Part shown: piece by piece, positions 1-11,088 of the stretch | Layout of the letters: every line of letters starts with the position of its first letter | How positions within the stretch are numbered: the stretch's first letter is position 1 | Assembly (NCBI RefSeq): GCF_043290135.1 | Contig: NC_134702.1 | Span: 88,312,817 to 88,376,816, forward strand | DNA from: Rhipicephalus microplus | Lineage: Eukaryota > Arthropoda > Arachnida > Ixodida > Ixodidae | Length of the DNA: 64,000 nucleotides | Reading direction: 5' to 3' | Notes under the pieces: generated by a model | The model's database searches: none | The model's input: the letters and a program-made list of their open reading frames with translations, nothing else | What the model was told of the DNA's origin: nothing | Program-made: the position numbers and the translations under genes

Positions 1-413
1 TCGCCACCTACGCCACTGCCCCAGCTGTGACTGCTGTCCACGCTGCTCCAGCTGTCGCAGCCATCCATGCCACCCCAGCTGTCGCTGCCGTCCACGCTGC
101 TCCAGCTGTCGCTACCTACAGTGTGGCCCACGCTGCCCCAGCCATCACTACCTATGGTGTCGCCCACTCCGCCCCACTCTACTACGGCTATGGTGTTGGC
201 TCCCTCGGATATGGTGGTGGTCACTACGGTTATGGCCATGGTCTGCTCGGTTATGGTCTGAACTACGGCTATGGCCTTGGCTCTCCCCTGAACTACGCCA
301 CCCTTCTGCGCAAGAAGAAGTGTAAGTTCCCTTACTTTTCTCTAAGGTGTTGTACATGACCTCGATTTCTGAAGTTCTCACAATCATACACCATTATCTT
401 TCTTTTTACAGAA
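1..413 (+). CDS. Cuticle protein 16.5-like gene, copy 1 (3' part only)
   Basis: This is the 3' end of a secreted, low-complexity cuticular protein gene cut by the window edge. The reading frame starts at base 3 and runs 106 codons to base 320. It shows VHAAPAV-type repeats, then a GYG-rich tail (residues SAPLYYGYGVGSLGYG and onward) ending LLRKKK. Base 321 (T) is followed by a donor GTAAGT (322) and a 90-bp intron to the acceptor TTACAG (411); AA at 412-413 completes a TAA stop, so the stop codon is split by the intron. The low-complexity AAP(A/V) and GY repeats are typical of arthropod cuticle proteins lacking the Rebers-Riddiford chitin-binding domain; such proteins are secreted into the exoskeleton. 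The start and promoter lie outside the window. Differences from copies 2-5 include ATAP for AAAP near the start and a GGGHYG variant in the tail. Confidence 0.82.
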
Positions 414-510
414 ATTGCGCTCTTCGAAGCCTTTCCGCAGAAGTCGTCGTACAGAATGATGGTGAACCAGCCTTGAAGACTCCACTGAAGTATACGAAAT
501 TAATTTGAAT

Positions 511-516
511 AATAAA
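511..516 (+). terminator. Polyadenylation signal, gene copy 1
   Basis: AATAAA lies about 100 bp into the terminal exon (from 412). The same signal follows the same sequence context (ACTCCACTGAAG, then AATAAA) in all five copies. Confidence 0.75.
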
Positions 517-1500
517 ACTCTTGCACAGTATCCGCGTTCTCTATATTAGTCGTTCACTCAATCGTTCAAAACAAGATGCTGTTGAGCAAAAATTGAAAAG
601 AGAGTTGCGAGGCAACAACACAGACTTTGCACTGGGCTGACAAAGAACTCACAATACTCACGGACACAGAACACGGGAGTACTGTTCCTACTTTGAGCTG
701 AAATTCTCGTCTTACTTATTTTTTCAGTGTAGGCTCCCATCTTTGCGGGTTTGATGAAGCTTAAGCCATTTAAATTAGGATATAAGTGTTTTTGTGTCGA
801 GAATGTTGAGGTTTATTTTCCAAGAGCTCTGAAGAGAAAAGCGTTGAAAACTCACTCTATATATTTCGATCAGCATAAATGAAAGTTCATAGATACCCGT
901 TTCGGCCAAGTGAGACATGATTGATATTTTCATGATTAATGCAGGCTCCTTGTGTAAAAAACCTTTATCAGACTGACAATGCGGGTACGTCATGTAATGA
1001 TTGACACAAGTTTGTAGCATAACTTTGTTTTGAACTACCGCGGTGCTATTTGTGATTTGTACTAACCGGCGTTTTGCCTTGGCAATTTGAGTTGCCATAA
1101 CCAGTTTAACCAACGGGGTGGTAATTAAGCAGGTAATCTAGCAGAAGGCCCTACTATTTTAAATAATTACAGTTAGATGACTCTGTACGCAAACCACCAT
1201 ATCATCATGAGGCACAACTAAGCGCAGGTGTTCAAAAATTTAGATCAACGGATGCTCTTTAAGGTTTTTTTAACATCGCACCTATCATATCGCCTGACCT
1301 ATCATATCGCCTTCGTAGAAATGCGAGCGCTGGCATAGTGATCGAACCCACGACTTTCAGACTTTCAGTGAAGCACTGTAACCACTTCACCACTATGACG
1401 TACATCTCTGCAATTTAGGTTTGTCGGAAACTCACCGCATACTTCGGGACGGAAGGTAGTATCTATTGTTGGGATGTGCGAATACTGGAATTTTCACAGA
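517..1500 (+). repeat. Conserved 3' flank of the duplicated unit, copy 1
   Basis: Non-coding. It matches the flanks after genes 2, 3 and 4 (13427-14500, 31878-33000, 44584-45700), starting with GAGAGTTGCGAGGCAACA and ending near GGACGGAAGGTAGT. Homology to the other units breaks off near 1495. No gene is seen. Confidence 0.7.
1322..1401 (-). repeat. tRNA-derived SINE relic (minus strand)
   Basis: Read on the minus strand this contains an A-box-like TGGTGAAGTGGTTA and a B-box GGGTTCGATCA with tRNA-like spacing. The same relic is in the flanks of genes 2, 3 and 4, so it predates the duplications. It lacks a credible acceptor stem, so it is not a functional tRNA. Confidence 0.55.
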
Positions 1501-1501
1501 A

Positions 1502-1719
1502 AAAGCTGTTTTGAGATCACAACTGCGTGTGACCCTGTTGTCCGCCGCCGCCGGCACCGCCGGTGTCCGTAACCACATCGCAAGAAACCAGAAAAAACAA
1601 TTGGGAGACCCTTAAGATTCGCTCTTTAGAGTTGAACGTGATAGCGAAATCCGGCCGCTAGTGCGCCCTTCAACTGCTAAGTGCATACTTATTAATCTGT
1701 TTTGTTATACACACACACA

Positions 1720-1797
<78 letters not shown>

Positions 1798-2055
1798 CGC
1801 CCACATGCACGACGTATCTATAGTAACGCAGTGATTGTGCAGTGTGGCCACTTCCCTCTGCCATAGTATCACAATGCCTCACAGATGCCAGCACATTATT
1901 TTAGCGTTTGCCGTTTACTTATTCAACGCAACGCCCCCTCTACGCCTCTGGAAAGGCATGGTTTGTCTTCCACTAGATGGACATAGCTGTCCATTATTAG
2001 AGCTGTATGAAAGTTCCTGGGTTTTTTTACTGGCGATGACTGGAATTTCATAAAG
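1502..2055. other. Unit-1-specific sequence with (CA)n, no gene seen
   Basis: This stretch is absent from the other spacers. It contains a GC-rich patch (GCCGCCGCCGGCACC) near 1542-1565 and a long CA microsatellite. No supported coding region was found. Confidence 0.5.
1709..1793. repeat. (CA)n microsatellite
   Basis: About 85 bp of CA dinucleotides, interrupted once by GCGCGC near 1730. Confidence 0.95.
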
Positions 2056-2059
2056 ATAG

Positions 2060-3217
2060 TGAGAACTACTGGCAAGAACAAGCGAAAGAAAACCGGATGA
2101 AGGCTAATAGATGCAACGGTAATCATCTGTCAGTGTTTGCTAGGGCGACTGTCTGTAATCTTCTCTTTGCCTCAAAACTTTGGTATGTGATGCAAGTATT
2201 GCATTGTTCAAGGGCAAACATACAGAAGTTACATCGGAACTTCGCAGTGTTCGTGTGGGCTTAGAACTGGGAGAGATGCCGTCGAACTAATCTGTTTCGA
2301 AAAGTGAAACATGAAGGGCTTGGTTTAACACATCTTTTCATACGCCAAGTTGTAAATAGGTTCTTTTTTTTTCGCTACACAAGGGACCCTTTCTTACGTA
2401 CAGTGTGCCAAATGAGACTGATGTGGGCTTTACCTGGATATGTGGTTAGCACGAATGACATGACCGGTGCTGTGCGCGGGTATCTTAAAGAGGTTATTCT
2501 AAGTGTACGGTTTTTATCTGTTAGATTTTCTAATGAATATTTGTTTTCAGTGACTCGAAAGAAGTTGTACAAAGATGCATGCGATGTTGTTTTACCTGAA
2601 CCGCTGTACCGTGCCATGTACGCTGGAGGTGAAGGGGAAGATGTGCTTAAACGACTGAAGAGACTGCAAGTGGCTCCTGCCGCGAAGTCTTTCTTTCTCA
2701 AGCTGCACACAGGTACAATATCAGTCAGGACGTTTCAAGCAGACCATGGTTTTTACTTACCTTGGGGGCTAATTGCCTTATCTGTAAAAAACCGGAAACT
2801 ATTGACCATGTTTTCTTACACTGTTGAGAGGGAGTATATTTTTTGGGATGTACTTTAAAGGACGTTACAGAAATAATTACCTTTAAATTCATATGGTATA
2901 AGATATCTGCCAATAGTGGACGAAGAGGGAATGCCTTTTGATTTGATTATGCTATGTGGACTTCACTGTTTATGGCGGGCCCGTATGGCGGGTTTCTATC
3001 GCGATCAGGATGCACGGCCTGCACGAATGTAGTTCCGTGAATGTATGGCCAAGTTTGTTGAACTGCAGAAAACTCAGGAGATTTTACCTGAGTGGTTTTC
3101 GAGGGTGGAGCCCTTGGCAGCACTTAGGGAATTTGAATTTCTGTCGGACTGTTACTGCTTGTTTTTGTACTGCTTGTGGTTTGATGTACGCGCCTCTAAA
3201 CAGGCAATAAAGCAAAA
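2060..3217 (+). pseudogene. CR1/L2-like LINE ORF2 3' fragment
   Basis: This is the 3' end of a non-LTR retrotransposon. Conceptual translation across several frames gives the post-RT C-terminal region common in tick CR1/L2-type ORF2, including KLWYVMQVLHC, HEGLGLTHLFIRQVVNRF, DVLKRLKRLQVAPAAKSFF, LHTGTISVRTF and LPEWFSRVEPLAALREFEF. The longest uninterrupted piece is 2304-2858; frameshifts separate it from the part near 2880-3150. It ends in an A-rich tail after AATAAAG near 3208. There is no reverse transcriptase core, so it is a dead 5'-truncated copy. The clade assignment rests on recalled similarity. Confidence 0.68.
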
Positions 3218-3224
3218 AAAACTT

Positions 3225-3500
3225 TGTGGTAGGACTTCTGCTTACCACTCGAACGGCCCGGGTTCGATCCCCAACGGGGCCGAGAATGTAATTTTGTATT
3301 GTATTTGCTTCTTTCTCAATTTTTCGGTCACGGATAATTTTTCGCTCTCAACCAACAGTGCCGACGCTGACGGTGAATTTTTTTTTGGCACAAGCTCCCT
3401 TACGCTATCACGTTAATACCTAGCACCAATGACACAGTGGGGCACGAACAGCGGACCACTTGGCGTCACCCAACTGAGCTACGCTAGTTTTTTATTATTA
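3225..3500. repeat. tRNA-related interspersed repeat
   Basis: The + strand has CGGGTTCGATCCCCAAC (a B-box-like T-loop) near 3258-3275. The minus strand has TAGCTCAGTTGGGTGACGCC (A-box-like) near 3463-3482. These fit a tRNA-derived repeat rather than a gene, because no acceptor or anticodon arms can be folded convincingly. Its limits are uncertain. Confidence 0.35.
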
Positions 3501-3598
3501 TCTTATAACCGGTTTTGCACGTGGTACAAACATCAATATAGGTTGCTATGAACAATAATATACACAAGAGAAGCGATGGAAAAACAGTCGCGAAGCTA

Positions 3599-4158
3599 TT
3601 AGTGGTTACTGTGCTGAAATTCCTTCAGATTCATCAGGGGTTCAACCCTGGAAACCCATTCCGGAACAAAGTCTTTTTGTTTGAGTATATCAACGTATTG
3701 ATCAATGCTTTCGAAGAATCGCACGCGCGCCGGACGCCTGTCAGGTTCACAGTAGTAACCAGCCATTCTAGCCCGCCATAGACCATGGAGGCCAAGCAGC
3801 ATTATAAGATCATAAGGCAGGCCATCCTCTTTTTCTACTGTTAAAAACCTGTTTTTCTACTGTTAAAAACCTTTTTTTACTGTTACCTAGTGAACGTAAA
3901 GGAAGTTCCTTCTTTAGAGTGCTCTGTGAACATCCCAGAAGTAGACCCTTTCCCAACAATGCAAAAAAAAAAAGAAAAACGTGATCTGTTTTCTCTGGCT
4001 TTCGACAGATCAAATAGTCCGAACGTCTTGCCATATAAAATCTTCCATCTTCTCAAAACACCTTAACCAGTAACGTGCCCGTATGTACTTTAAAGAAAAA
4101 GCTGTATGCATGTGGCTGAATTTGCACTTTGTTAACGCTTTTAAGAACATCAGTGCCA
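3599..4158 (-). pseudogene. CR1/L2-like LINE ORF2 3' fragment, antisense
   Basis: On the minus strand the frames read DVLKSVNKVQIQPHAYSFFF, KVHTGTLLVKVF, CRKPEKTDHVFL and, further 3', LHGLWRARMAGYYCEPDRRP and VPEWVSRVEPLMNLKEFQ. These are the same ordered motifs as the sense fragment at 2060-3217, so a second relic of the same LINE group lies in opposite orientation. Several frameshifts make it non-coding. Confidence 0.65.
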
Positions 4159-4490
4159 TCATGGGCAATAGGTGAAAAGGACAAGAACGAGCATTCGATG
4201 ACCCACTCGTTACGCAATTCGCGTTGTGCGACGCCTGGTTGTTTCTTGATGTTTCTTAAAAGGACACCGGCAGTGGCAGCGGACAATTACGGCACACGTG
4301 ACCCTTGTTATGATCTACTATTAACTCTCACTGTAAAAGTTTCTTGCTACGCTACTGGCTGCCATGTTGAATGTTTGGCTGGTTGTTTACAACACGTGTT
4401 TGAGATAGTGCAGTCAAAGCAGTGAAGCGGAATAGATATGTGCTATCGCATAGCGAAAAAATAAATCGGTCGCATTTCTCCGCGTGATTT
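4159..4490 (+). repeat. Unclassified conserved spacer block R, copy 1
   Basis: This matches 22300-22627, 34753-35092 and 51685-52022, starting at CATGGGCAATAGGTGAAAAG and running to CTCCGCGTGATTTT. A short ORF (SLRNSRCATPGC) is partly conserved but drifts in length and frame between copies. The function is unknown, and it is probably an old repeat. Confidence 0.5.
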
Positions 4491-4532
4491 TAAAATCAAG
4501 CATTTCTTAGCGAACTTCGGTGATTTTGAGCG

Positions 4533-4596
<64 letters not shown>

Positions 4597-4597
4597 C

Positions 4598-4646
<49 letters not shown>
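4533..4646. repeat. (TCTA)n microsatellite inside element a
   Basis: About 28 tetranucleotide units. The same position holds about 2 units in element b and about 22 in element e, so the tract expands and contracts within this element family. Confidence 0.95.
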
Positions 4647-4869
4647 GCCACCTATGCTTTTTAGCTCTCCTGGCCGTTTCAAGAATAGTATTGATACCAA
4701 ACTTGGTATGGCACAACATGACTGTACGAAAAACATATCTCATTAGTCATAACATGAAAATCATGAACTGTATGTCATGAATGTCATGATATACATTTCA
4801 AGGTCCTGCAGCTCTTTCAGTGGTTTCGTTCACATGGCATGTTACGAAACTGGTATGGTATGACATGAT

Positions 4870-6130
4870 TGCATGTCGAACACAAGCCACCGACCCTAAC
4901 ATGAAAATTACGACATGCCTGTCATGTAACAACATGACTACATGCCACGCTCATGATGCGCTCGCGGCTGTTTCGCTAGCGTCACATATACCGAATTTGG
5001 TAATACGGTACGTGAATAGATGACGAAGGTATGCGACTGCTGCAAACATGATAATCATGAGATGCGTGTCATGTGACAACATGGCTACATGCCACGCCCA
5101 TGATGCGCCGGCGGCCGTTTCGGTGCTTCACTTATACCAAATTCAGTATTACGGGACGTGAATTGATGACGAAGGTATGATACTGGTGCAAACATGATAA
5201 ACATGAGCTGTGTGTTATGTAACATTATGACTACATGCTACGCTCTCGATGCACTCGCGGCAATTTCGCTAGCTTCACATGCACCAAACTTGGTATTACG
5301 CCACGCAAACGGACGACATAGGTAAATGACACATCCAAACATGATAGCCATGACATTCTTCTCATGTTACAACATGACTACATGCCACACTCATGGTGCG
5401 CTTGCGGTAGTTTCGCTAGCTTCACATATGCCAAATTTTGTGTTACGTGACATCAATGAATGACGAAAGTATGTGACTGGTGCAAACATGATAATTATGA
5501 GATGCGTGCCATGTGAGAACATGACTACATGTCAAAGTCAAGGTGCCAATGCATTTTCACGTGATGCGGTGCGCGTGCCTCCCGGCGCTCATTTCGTCGC
5601 GTGAAGCCGGTGTTGCCGAGCCAGGCACCGGTCTTACCATATACTCACAGGCGCTTTGCGCTGCGTTGCTTTGATGCATGTGCGTTTAAGTGCGTCTGGT
5701 GTCCCTCCGTCACGAAAAGACGGAGACGCAGTGTTGTCTGGGTAATTCATCGGCGTGAAATGAAGCATGTCTCATTTCGCGCCGGTTGCCACTGAGCCGC
5801 GCCGACGGACGCTGTTCGTGCCGGTCACGCCTGGTGTCAGACTATAAAGTGCTCGCGTTTTGCTAACGTAGCGTCGCTGTGGCCAGCGTGTGCACACTTC
5901 AACGCTACCTTGGAGTATATTGGGCCCTTCAAGATGCGCTCGCGGCCGTTTTGCTAGCTCCAAATTTGGTATTACGTGACGTCAATGGATGACAAAATAT
6001 GACTCGTGCAAATACGATAATGCTGACACGCGTCTTATGTAAGAATGCGACAGCATACCACGCTCATAGCGTGCTCACGGCAGTTTCTCTAGGTCCACCT
6101 ATAGTAAATTTGGTATCACATGACATGAAT
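4870..6130 (+). repeat. 147-bp satellite array with GC-rich core (element a)
   Basis: Anchoring on CATGCC gives steps of 147, 146, 147 and 147 bp. A monomer carries several CATG palindromes, GATGCGCTCGCGGCCGTTTC and CCAAATTTGGTATTACG. The array is interrupted at about 5530-5935 by unrelated CpG-rich sequence. Confidence 0.85.
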
Positions 6131-6591
6131 ACGTGATAAAGGTAAACGACACATTCAAACATAATAATCATAACACGGAAGTCATGTACGGCATCATATA
6201 TCTCCACCTCGTAACATTATGCCTATTTTGTAGTTACATATCAACATTCCTCATTCGTACTTCGCATATCGTCGATTCCCGCTGTACGTGGGATCTGCCA
6301 ATTTTTTTCTGGTTAAAGTTTGGTGAGTTTGACCTCTTTCGCTCCCTTTGACGCCATGTGAGAACGTCTATTAATAGACCGTCTGTGAACCGTCTATAGA
6401 CCGTCCATGAATTCATGGCAAGTGTGATTTTCTTAGATTTGTTTTTGAAACGTCTGCGTATCTATGTTCAATAGAGCTGTAGTTCTTTCTGAAAATTGTT
6501 TGCTGAAGGTCTAATAATAAAGACGTATAAATTTCTTCTTTCACTTAAGTTACATGACTTATATGAAGCAGTCAATTTTTTGTTGTTGTTG

Positions 6592-6911
6592 AGGTGGCTT
6601 AACATCCTATAACCACCATATGATTGTGAAATATGTTATATGTTGTATTTAACGTTCTAAAACCACCATATGATTATAAGAGATGCTGTAGTGGAGGGCT
6701 CCGGCATATGATTATGAAAGACTCTGGAATGGAGGGCTCTTGAAATTCCAGCAATCTGGTGTTCTTCAAGGTTCACCTAAATCTAAGCACATGGACCTCA
6801 AGCTTTTTCACCCCCACCCAAATTGGGGCCACCGTGGTCGGAATTCGCTCCTGTGGTCAGACCTGCTGGTCAGCAGCTCAGCGCCTTAGCTACTAGTCTA
6901 TGGTGGTGGGT
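6592..6911 (-). mobile_element. Ruka-like tRNA-derived SINE, antisense (spacer 1)
   Basis: The minus strand has a tRNA-like head (ACTAGTAGCTAAGGCGCTGA as A-box region) and ends in a body containing ATCATATGGTGGTTTTAGA. The 3' body is partly duplicated (two CCACCATATGATT blocks at about 6613 and 6663). A (TTG)n tract at 6581-6591 forms the tail on the + strand. Confidence 0.7.
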
Positions 6912-7095
6912 ATGAAACATCCAAAGACAAGCACCTATCAATTACTTATTTGATATAGTTACACTATAACAATATCGTCATTGCTCAGTATTAACACTGT
7001 TTGGGGACTTAAGTCCGGCGCCTGGTGGGGTCAGCCAGCATTTTAGGCCAGGCTAACTCCGCCTGTTGCAACATCACAACCATCACCACCATCAA
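6912..7095 (+). other. Conserved spacer piece, no gene seen
   Basis: This holds GGCCAGGCTAACTCCGCCT and a CACCAC-rich end. The same piece follows the antisense SINE in the other spacers and ends where elements b, c and d are inserted there. The motif ATCAAACGTTTTGTACATG at 7091-7110 is the unoccupied site. Confidence 0.5.
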
Positions 7096-10000
7096 ACGTT
7101 TTGTACATGTGGTCTACAGATTGCCGAGAGGGTGTTTCTGTAGACCGTCTATGACTATTTTACAGACCTTATCCCAATAAACACTGTAGGAAACAAGGCA
7201 AGACACAAAGGAAACAATGAAAGTAGAAGTGCTTACTTATGACTCACCCTCAATTATAAAAGATACAAAAATATTTCAACTTCCGACAGAGCATGCAAGA
7301 GAAATAAATGCCTACCTATCTTTGCACACAATGAACGTTGCTACTTTACGGCTCAAAGATCCTTTTGTATGATACAGAAGTTGCGCGGTTGCAGAAAAAA
7401 ATGGCAGTGGCTTAGCTCAGCTATGCCAGGATATACGTAGCGTTGGCAAAGGTTCAGCTGATTATTCTTGGCTTTCCAGATATTATGCTTACAGCTGTTC
7501 CGATGACCCCCACACGGTATACTTATTGTGTGGCACTTGTATATTTATTTTGCCTGGCAACTACTTCTCCGCTCTACTGCACCGTTGAGCAGCATTTGAA
7601 ACTCTCCTTCTCTATGGCTATACCACAGTGGCAAACGCCAGTGACAGGCGCTATCAAGCGGCTCCGGCACAGTGTCAGATGGCGACTGCACAGGGAAGGC
7701 GCGCGCGTCGGCGTCCATATGTGTACCAAGGCTATGACGGCACTCCTCTGGAAAGCGCACACCGGCGGTGGCCAGTCGCGCGCGGCCGCGGCCGAGTGCG
7801 AGGGAGGTGCCGGCTCCGATGCGTGACACCACTGATCGTCTGCGCAACGCATCGAATTGCGCGCACACCGGCGGCGAGCCGCGCGCGGCGGCGGCGGAGT
7901 ATCATTGCGCATGCGCAGACCAGTGCAACGCGAAATTGACTGAGCGAGGCCTGTGTAGCTAACGCTACGAAAATGTGGAGTGGAAAAACTTATATTTCTC
8001 AAATTACTCTCACACAAATAACGCAAAATATAAAACATTTACTCGCTAAACAAGTTTATAACAGAAGTGGAACTCGTATTCTCAAACGACAATTCAGGTA
8101 TTGCCACGAAGTCATGACGTTGAAGAAGGCAGTAGTCGAGGTGTTTAGAGATAAACTCCTTATTTGGCTGACTTTGAACGCGGTAACAAAACTCGAAGTA
8201 CAGCAAGGAATGCACACATATCGGCAAATATAGAGTCGCCCATTCATAATTTTGTCCACTGCAACGCGCGTCTATATTTTCAACAAGGGGCATGGCATAA
8301 TTGTATGTTATCACTGGTAGCTGCATTTGTTCGAGATTAAAATTGAATGTTCGCGTTTCGCACACTATCTTACCAAAATGATACACAAAATCACAAAACT
8401 TCTCAAACACTGAAAATCAGAGGTGTGGTCTGCGTCGGGTATTGCTGACAGTCCTTATGAGTGTAAACTGCATTCAGCAAACTTTGAAAAAGTAATAGCT
8501 TGTGACTTGAGGTTGATTAGGTTTGCAGTATATGTATGAACCTACAGTTACTACCTGTACGTAACACGTCTCAAAAAATGCAATGCCTACAAGTGCACCT
8601 CCTATCAAAACATCATGAGCGAGAGAAGGGGATTTCGTGAGACACTCGTTTATTTGCTATGAAACGAATTTGTAGGAGATCACCCTTTATACGCCGCAAA
8701 GCCATTTGTGATTCTCCTTAGAAGCGAGGTACCCGCAACAGATTGGCAAGGCATTACATGCATTTTGTTTCTGCTGCAGCATATGACGATGAAGGATAAG
8801 CGTGTTCCAGTCTACACATTCTCTTTCTGCCATTGAAGCGAACGTGACGTTGTCTCCGACCGCTTAATGCAGAGTCGACGCAGAAAACAAGCTCACTCGG
8901 AGGCGAGAGTTCGGGAAGCAGCGGCCGAGCTGTAATGCCGACAACAAGCTGCAACATCGGGCGCGAGAGGGTGGCATGTTTTGGCTTTAAATTATACGCC
9001 AACAGCAAGCCACCGAAGATGCGAAAGCTCGGGAAGCAGCGAATAATCGTTCCGCGGCTACCGTTCATGAGCATCAGGTGTGAGAAGCATGGCTATGGGC
9101 AGTGCAGAGGCACAAAACCAAGGGGTCAACATCCCATGTAACAACTGACGTTCAGAAAACAGTGTGATTCTTTACTAAAATTTACTCAACGAAGCTCCCA
9201 TCAGAAAGCACATCAAGCAAAAACTGATAAGTAAGCCTTTGTATAGGTCCGGCCTTGTACCATTCACGCGTGCTTAATGTACCTAGAAGATTCACTTTCT
9301 ACAAATACCTAAACATACAGAAAACGTGCATAGACATCAGTTTTGTCAACTTCAAATACCATCGAATAATCACTGCCTCAGCTTTTTACAGGCTACTAAG
9401 CATGAGTAATGAAGGCAACACAGAATTCAAAACTCAACACAACATATATGACTAATACCACAATATACATACTGTACACACGCATTTACATACTGTACAC
9501 CATCACGGCAACACATACCGAATGTGATTACTCAATATGGTTGATCGGGTGAATTGGTGATACATGATTGTTTGAACTAGAGTGCACAATGTACACGCGG
9601 ACAGAAAAGACAGGGACAAGTGCTTACTACCAAATGAAAGTTTATTCGGAAAGCTGTGAAATATACACCGACAGGTGAAACAGTGTCGTGGCACATACGA
9701 TAAGACCTAATCGCGAACCAAAATAGCAAAACCGATAAAATGTCTATGTGTTATGTCGGTATTGCGTTTATTGATTAAGCACAATGCGCACTCTCCTAGC
9801 CTGAATGACAACCTAAACAACACGAATCGCGATAGAAGACTTCAATATTTTTGAACCAGTCATTCGAAGCCTCCCTTAACGTCATCTTACACATTGGAAG
9901 TCCAACAGTGCTGTGTGCCAGTTCTCACTTTGAAACCATTCGGGCATGTCCGATGGATGCTGCTATGCACGTGAATGTATTAGTTGTCCTCTATTTCATT

Positions 10001-11079
10001 TATCGTTTTCCTACATGTGTCCTCCCCTTATACCTTCGTAGGCGTAGAGTTGCAGTTCTCGTGATCCTAGATTAAACTTTTTTTCTTTCCCGTGAATTTC
10101 TCCCCATTGCTGCACCCTAGCGTTTTGGCTGACTAGTGAGACTAATGTAAACGTGGGTATGCATGTAGGTGGTCATATAGTCCTGAAATCATAAGTGCAC
10201 CGACGAAGATAAGTGGAGATTTACACATACCACGCTAAGTTTCTTGTATCAATTTGCCTTTCATTTTCTTTCGAAGCAGTGAAATTGGATACCTCTGGAA
10301 ATATATTGTGACAGGTGTACCTGACAATTCAACTAAGATGATTGTCCCTATTTAAGGTAGCGTTGCGATGTATGATCACATTATGAACTCTGTTTTGTTG
10401 TGTGCAGACATTCCTGCTTCAAATCAATCGAAGTTAAATTCCGAGGATCAAACTTTTCTTTTTGGGCGACGCCTTGTTTATCGTGCTCAATTCATTCTTT
10501 CCAAAGTATCATGTGATTACATTTCATAGACTAGTGTCTCACATACTGCATGACACTCCGTTCATTCTTGCAAAAAGTAACAAATATAACTTCGCCCAAC
10601 CCATCTGTACTTCTCGCGAGCGCAGTTTGAAAACAGGTTGGAATACTAGTTTCTCCATGGCCTAGACCAAGCTTGTAAAACAAAAGAAATGTGAACGTCA
10701 AACGTGTTTGTTTCACCGAAGTTTTGAGGGGTAACTGGTTTTGCTGAACGTCAGAACGTGTCGCCACGTTTCAATTTCACTGCTAATTATGGTGTTAGCC
10801 TTGGCGGTCAAAGCTGAATACTGAATCTTTTATAATTTCACCACTTTCCTTTTCCTTTGAATTCATGGCGTCCTTTAAGGCAGCTCAAGAGCACGATGAA
10901 ACATTAGCAAAAAAACACGATTTCTCCATATTATATAGAGTTAAAAAATAACTTATGTGAGGTATGCTGACGGAGTGCACATACGGTTGAAGAAAGCTGA
11001 CGAAAAAATGAAAATAGCATTGGTATTTTTCTGCTGGTTGCTAAGGCTGTTTTGCAACTCCTTCAAGCCAAAGACTAGG
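7096..11079 (+). repeat. Conserved upstream block of gene 2
   Basis: This is non-coding sequence shared with the regions before genes 3 (26348-29767), 4 (39052-42466) and, in part, 5 (56008-57642). Anchors include TTGTACATGTGGTCTACAG, GTTGAAGAAGGCAGTAGT and AGCAAAAACTGATAAG. Small ORFs in it are not conserved in frame between units. It may include cuticle gene enhancers, but nothing specific is visible. Confidence 0.6.
7402..7968 (+). mobile_element. Unit-1-specific insertion with tRNA-like head
   Basis: This stretch of about 565 bp is missing from the matching positions in spacers 2, 3 and 4 (for example 26650-26670). It begins TGGCAGTGGCTTAGCTCAGC, resembling a Pol III A-box, and its 3' half (7680-7960) is strongly GC-rich (GCGCGCGGCCGCGGCC). 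It is flanked by AAAAAAATG on the left and GAAAATGTG on the right, a possible imperfect target duplication. It is most likely a SINE-like or composite element; ORFs in it are GC-driven. Confidence 0.5.
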
Positions 11080-11088
11080 TATATAAAG
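11080..11088 (+). promoter_or_regulatory. TATA box and initiator, gene copy 2
   Basis: TATATAAAG is followed 31 bp later by an arthropod-type initiator, TCAGAAG, with A at 11111. This predicts a 5' UTR of about 38 nt before ATG at 11149. The box, initiator and spacing are the same in copies 3 and 4. Confidence 0.85.

Larger units (their letters stand above)
4492..6302 (+). mobile_element. Satellite-bearing HINE/Helentron-like element, copy a
   Basis: The left end reads AAGCATTTCTTAGCGAAC, followed by a TCTA microsatellite, about 147-bp monomers (recurring CATGCC at 4940, 5087, 5233, 5380 and 5527), a GC-rich core at about 5530-5935 and further monomers. The right end has ACTTCGCATATC at 6259 and a hairpin TCCCGC-TGTAC-GTGGGA at 6277-6293, then CTGCCA and T-rich sequence. 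The empty site exists in spacer 2 (22621-22640, GCGTGATTTTTTCTGG), so this copy inserted into a T-run. No protein is encoded. Non-autonomous Helentrons share these traits; the class assignment is inference. Confidence 0.6.

Noticed and set aside
1670..1894. Cys-Val repeat ORF on the minus strand
   Set aside because: Translation of the (CA)n tract.
2304..2858. 184-codon ORF as a possible host gene
   Set aside because: Motifs match the C-terminal region of CR1/L2-type ORF2, it continues in other frames, and an antisense relic of the same family lies next to it.
4520..4780. LSIY-repeat ORF, similar at 59777-59995
   Set aside because: Translation of the (TCTA)n microsatellite inside elements a and e.
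4870..6130. CRISPR-like array
   Set aside because: The repeats are contiguous 147-bp monomers without unique spacers, in a eukaryotic genome, so this is a satellite.
7443..8038. Overlapping ORFs on both strands
   Set aside because: They arise from a GC-rich copy-specific insertion; several frames are open at once and none shows a motif or codon bias.
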